A stretch of DNA of 6,102 nucleotides from Gammaproteobacteria bacterium (GTDB lineage Bacteria > Pseudomonadota > Gammaproteobacteria > UBA9214). The position numbers were made by a program, and so were the translations under genes. The DNA lies in the NCBI GenBank assembly GCA_029864225.1, contig JAOTTU010000111.1:1-6102 (forward strand), read 5' to 3'. Positions 5,514-6,102 of this stretch are shown here, in pieces. Numbering within the stretch: position 1 is the first letter of the stretch; each line of letters opens with the position of its first letter. The notes below the pieces were generated by a model. It made no database searches. It saw nothing but the letters and a program-made list of their open reading frames with translations, and was not told where the DNA came from.

Positions 5514-6102
5514 ATGAAGGCTATCACCCGTTCATGGCTGGGCCTGGGGGCGTTGTGGCTGCTGGTCGGGGTGCTGGCGCTGCTGACGCGGCCGCTGTTC
5601 CCCATGGACGAGACCCGCTACGTCGCGGTGGCCTGGGAGATGTGGCAGCGCGGTGACTTCCTGGTCCCCTATCTGAACGGCGAGCCCTACAGCCACAAGC
5701 CGCCCCTGTTTTTCTGGCTGGTGCATGCCGGCTGGTGGCTGTTCGGGGTGAACGAGTGGTGGCCGCGCAGCGTGGCCACCCTGGTCTCGCTGGCCGCCCT
5801 GTTTGCGACCGCGCAGTTGGCCGCGCGCGTGTGGCCGCAGGATGACGCCACCCGGCGGCTGGTCCCCTGGGTGTTGTTTGGCAGTGTGTTCTGGACAGCC
5901 TTTTACAGCTGGGTGCAGATGGACATGCTGCTGGTGCTGTTTACCGTCACGGCCATGCTTGGTGTCGTCCATGCCACGCAAGGACGAGTGTACGGCTGGC
6001 TGCTGACCGGTGTCGCCATCGGGTTGGGTTTGCTCGCCAAGGGCCCGGTCATCCTGCTGCAGGTGATGCCGGTGGCGCTGCTGGCGCCACTATGGATCGG
6101 AG
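5514..6102 (+). CDS. Family 39 (ArnT/PMT-like) membrane glycosyltransferase, 3' truncated
   Basis: This enzyme of GT-C fold uses a polyprenyl-phosphate-linked sugar on the periplasmic side of the inner membrane. The frame is open from the ATG to the window edge, giving 196 residues; relatives are about 500-600 long, so the C-terminal two thirds are missing. Residues 8-28 form the first membrane helix. The first periplasmic loop carries the acidic catalytic motif PMDETRY (30-36), then WQRGDFLVPYLNGEPYSHKPPL (44-65), the hallmark loop of ArnT-type proteins. Further features are helices near 66-78, 86-104 and 116-133, QMDM (135-138), another helix near 139-152, and LLAKGPV (173-179), also typical of the family. 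The gap to the VTT gene is 28 bp, so it belongs to the same operon as the GT2, a likely supplier of its lipid-sugar donor. The acceptor could be lipid A, a protein or another glycan; ArnT itself cannot be claimed. Confidence 0.92.
   Translation, partial: MKAITRSWLGLGALWLLVGVLALLTRPLFPMDETRYVAVAWEMWQRGDFLVPYLNGEPYSHKPPLFFWLVHAGWWLFGVNEWWPRSVATLVSLAALFATAQLAARVWPQDDATRRLVPWVLFGSVFWTAFYSWVQMDMLLVLFTVTAMLGVVHATQGRVYGWLLTGVAIGLGLLAKGPVILLQVMPVALLAPLWIG

Noticed and set aside
5168..5981. Minus-strand open frames opposite the VTT and GT39 genes
   Set aside because: The composition is Q/H/P/G-rich with no motif, antisense to genes with strong family signatures.
1..6102. Mobile element, CRISPR array, tRNA or toxin-antitoxin locus
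   Set aside because: I looked for terminal inverted repeats, transposase motifs, regularly spaced repeats, tRNA-like cloverleaves and small toxin pairs and saw none.

Overview
The window looks like an ordinary stretch of chromosome from a GC-rich (roughly 60% by eye) proteobacterium. I infer a gammaproteobacterium, possibly of the sulfur-oxidising or Chromatiales-like kind. The basis is protein style: the PfkB kinase with its GGCAGNIAYN block, the DUF255/YyaL-type protein, and the lipid-sugar glycosyltransferases. No rRNA, tRNA, CRISPR array, insertion sequence or phage gene is visible. Coding density is high and no gene-free stretch exceeds about 130 bp.

Left part (2-1423, plus strand): the 3' part of a PfkB/adenosine-kinase-like sugar or nucleoside kinase, cut by the window edge. 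A 129 bp spacer with two small inverted repeats follows, then a small, probably exported protein of unknown function. That protein is built from three ungapped 39-residue repeats.

Middle (1451-3942, minus strand): a two-gene operon. The first gene encodes a long thioredoxin-domain protein of the DUF255/YyaL family with a CHWC active site. It overlaps by ATGA a 134-residue unknown protein carrying a CPC motif. The operon converges on the left-hand gene with only 27 bp between the stops. A good sigma-70-like promoter (AAGACA, 17 bp, TATAGT, read on the minus strand) lies upstream and argues for the ATG at 3942 as the true start.

Right part (4046-6102, plus strand, divergent from the middle operon): a tightly spaced set of three genes. 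They encode a family 2 glycosyltransferase resembling polyprenyl-phosphate sugar synthases, a VTT-domain (TVP38/TMEM64, DedA-related) membrane protein, and a family 39 (ArnT/PMT-like) membrane glycosyltransferase that runs off the window. Together they suggest a lipid-linked sugar route. The GT2 would charge polyprenyl phosphate in the cytoplasm, the GT39 would use the lipid-sugar on the periplasmic side, and the VTT protein sits where a lipid translocase would be expected. This last role is inference.

The most interesting points are the GT2-VTT-GT39 cassette, the three-fold 39-residue repeat protein, and the cysteine-bearing small protein coupled to the thioredoxin-like protein.
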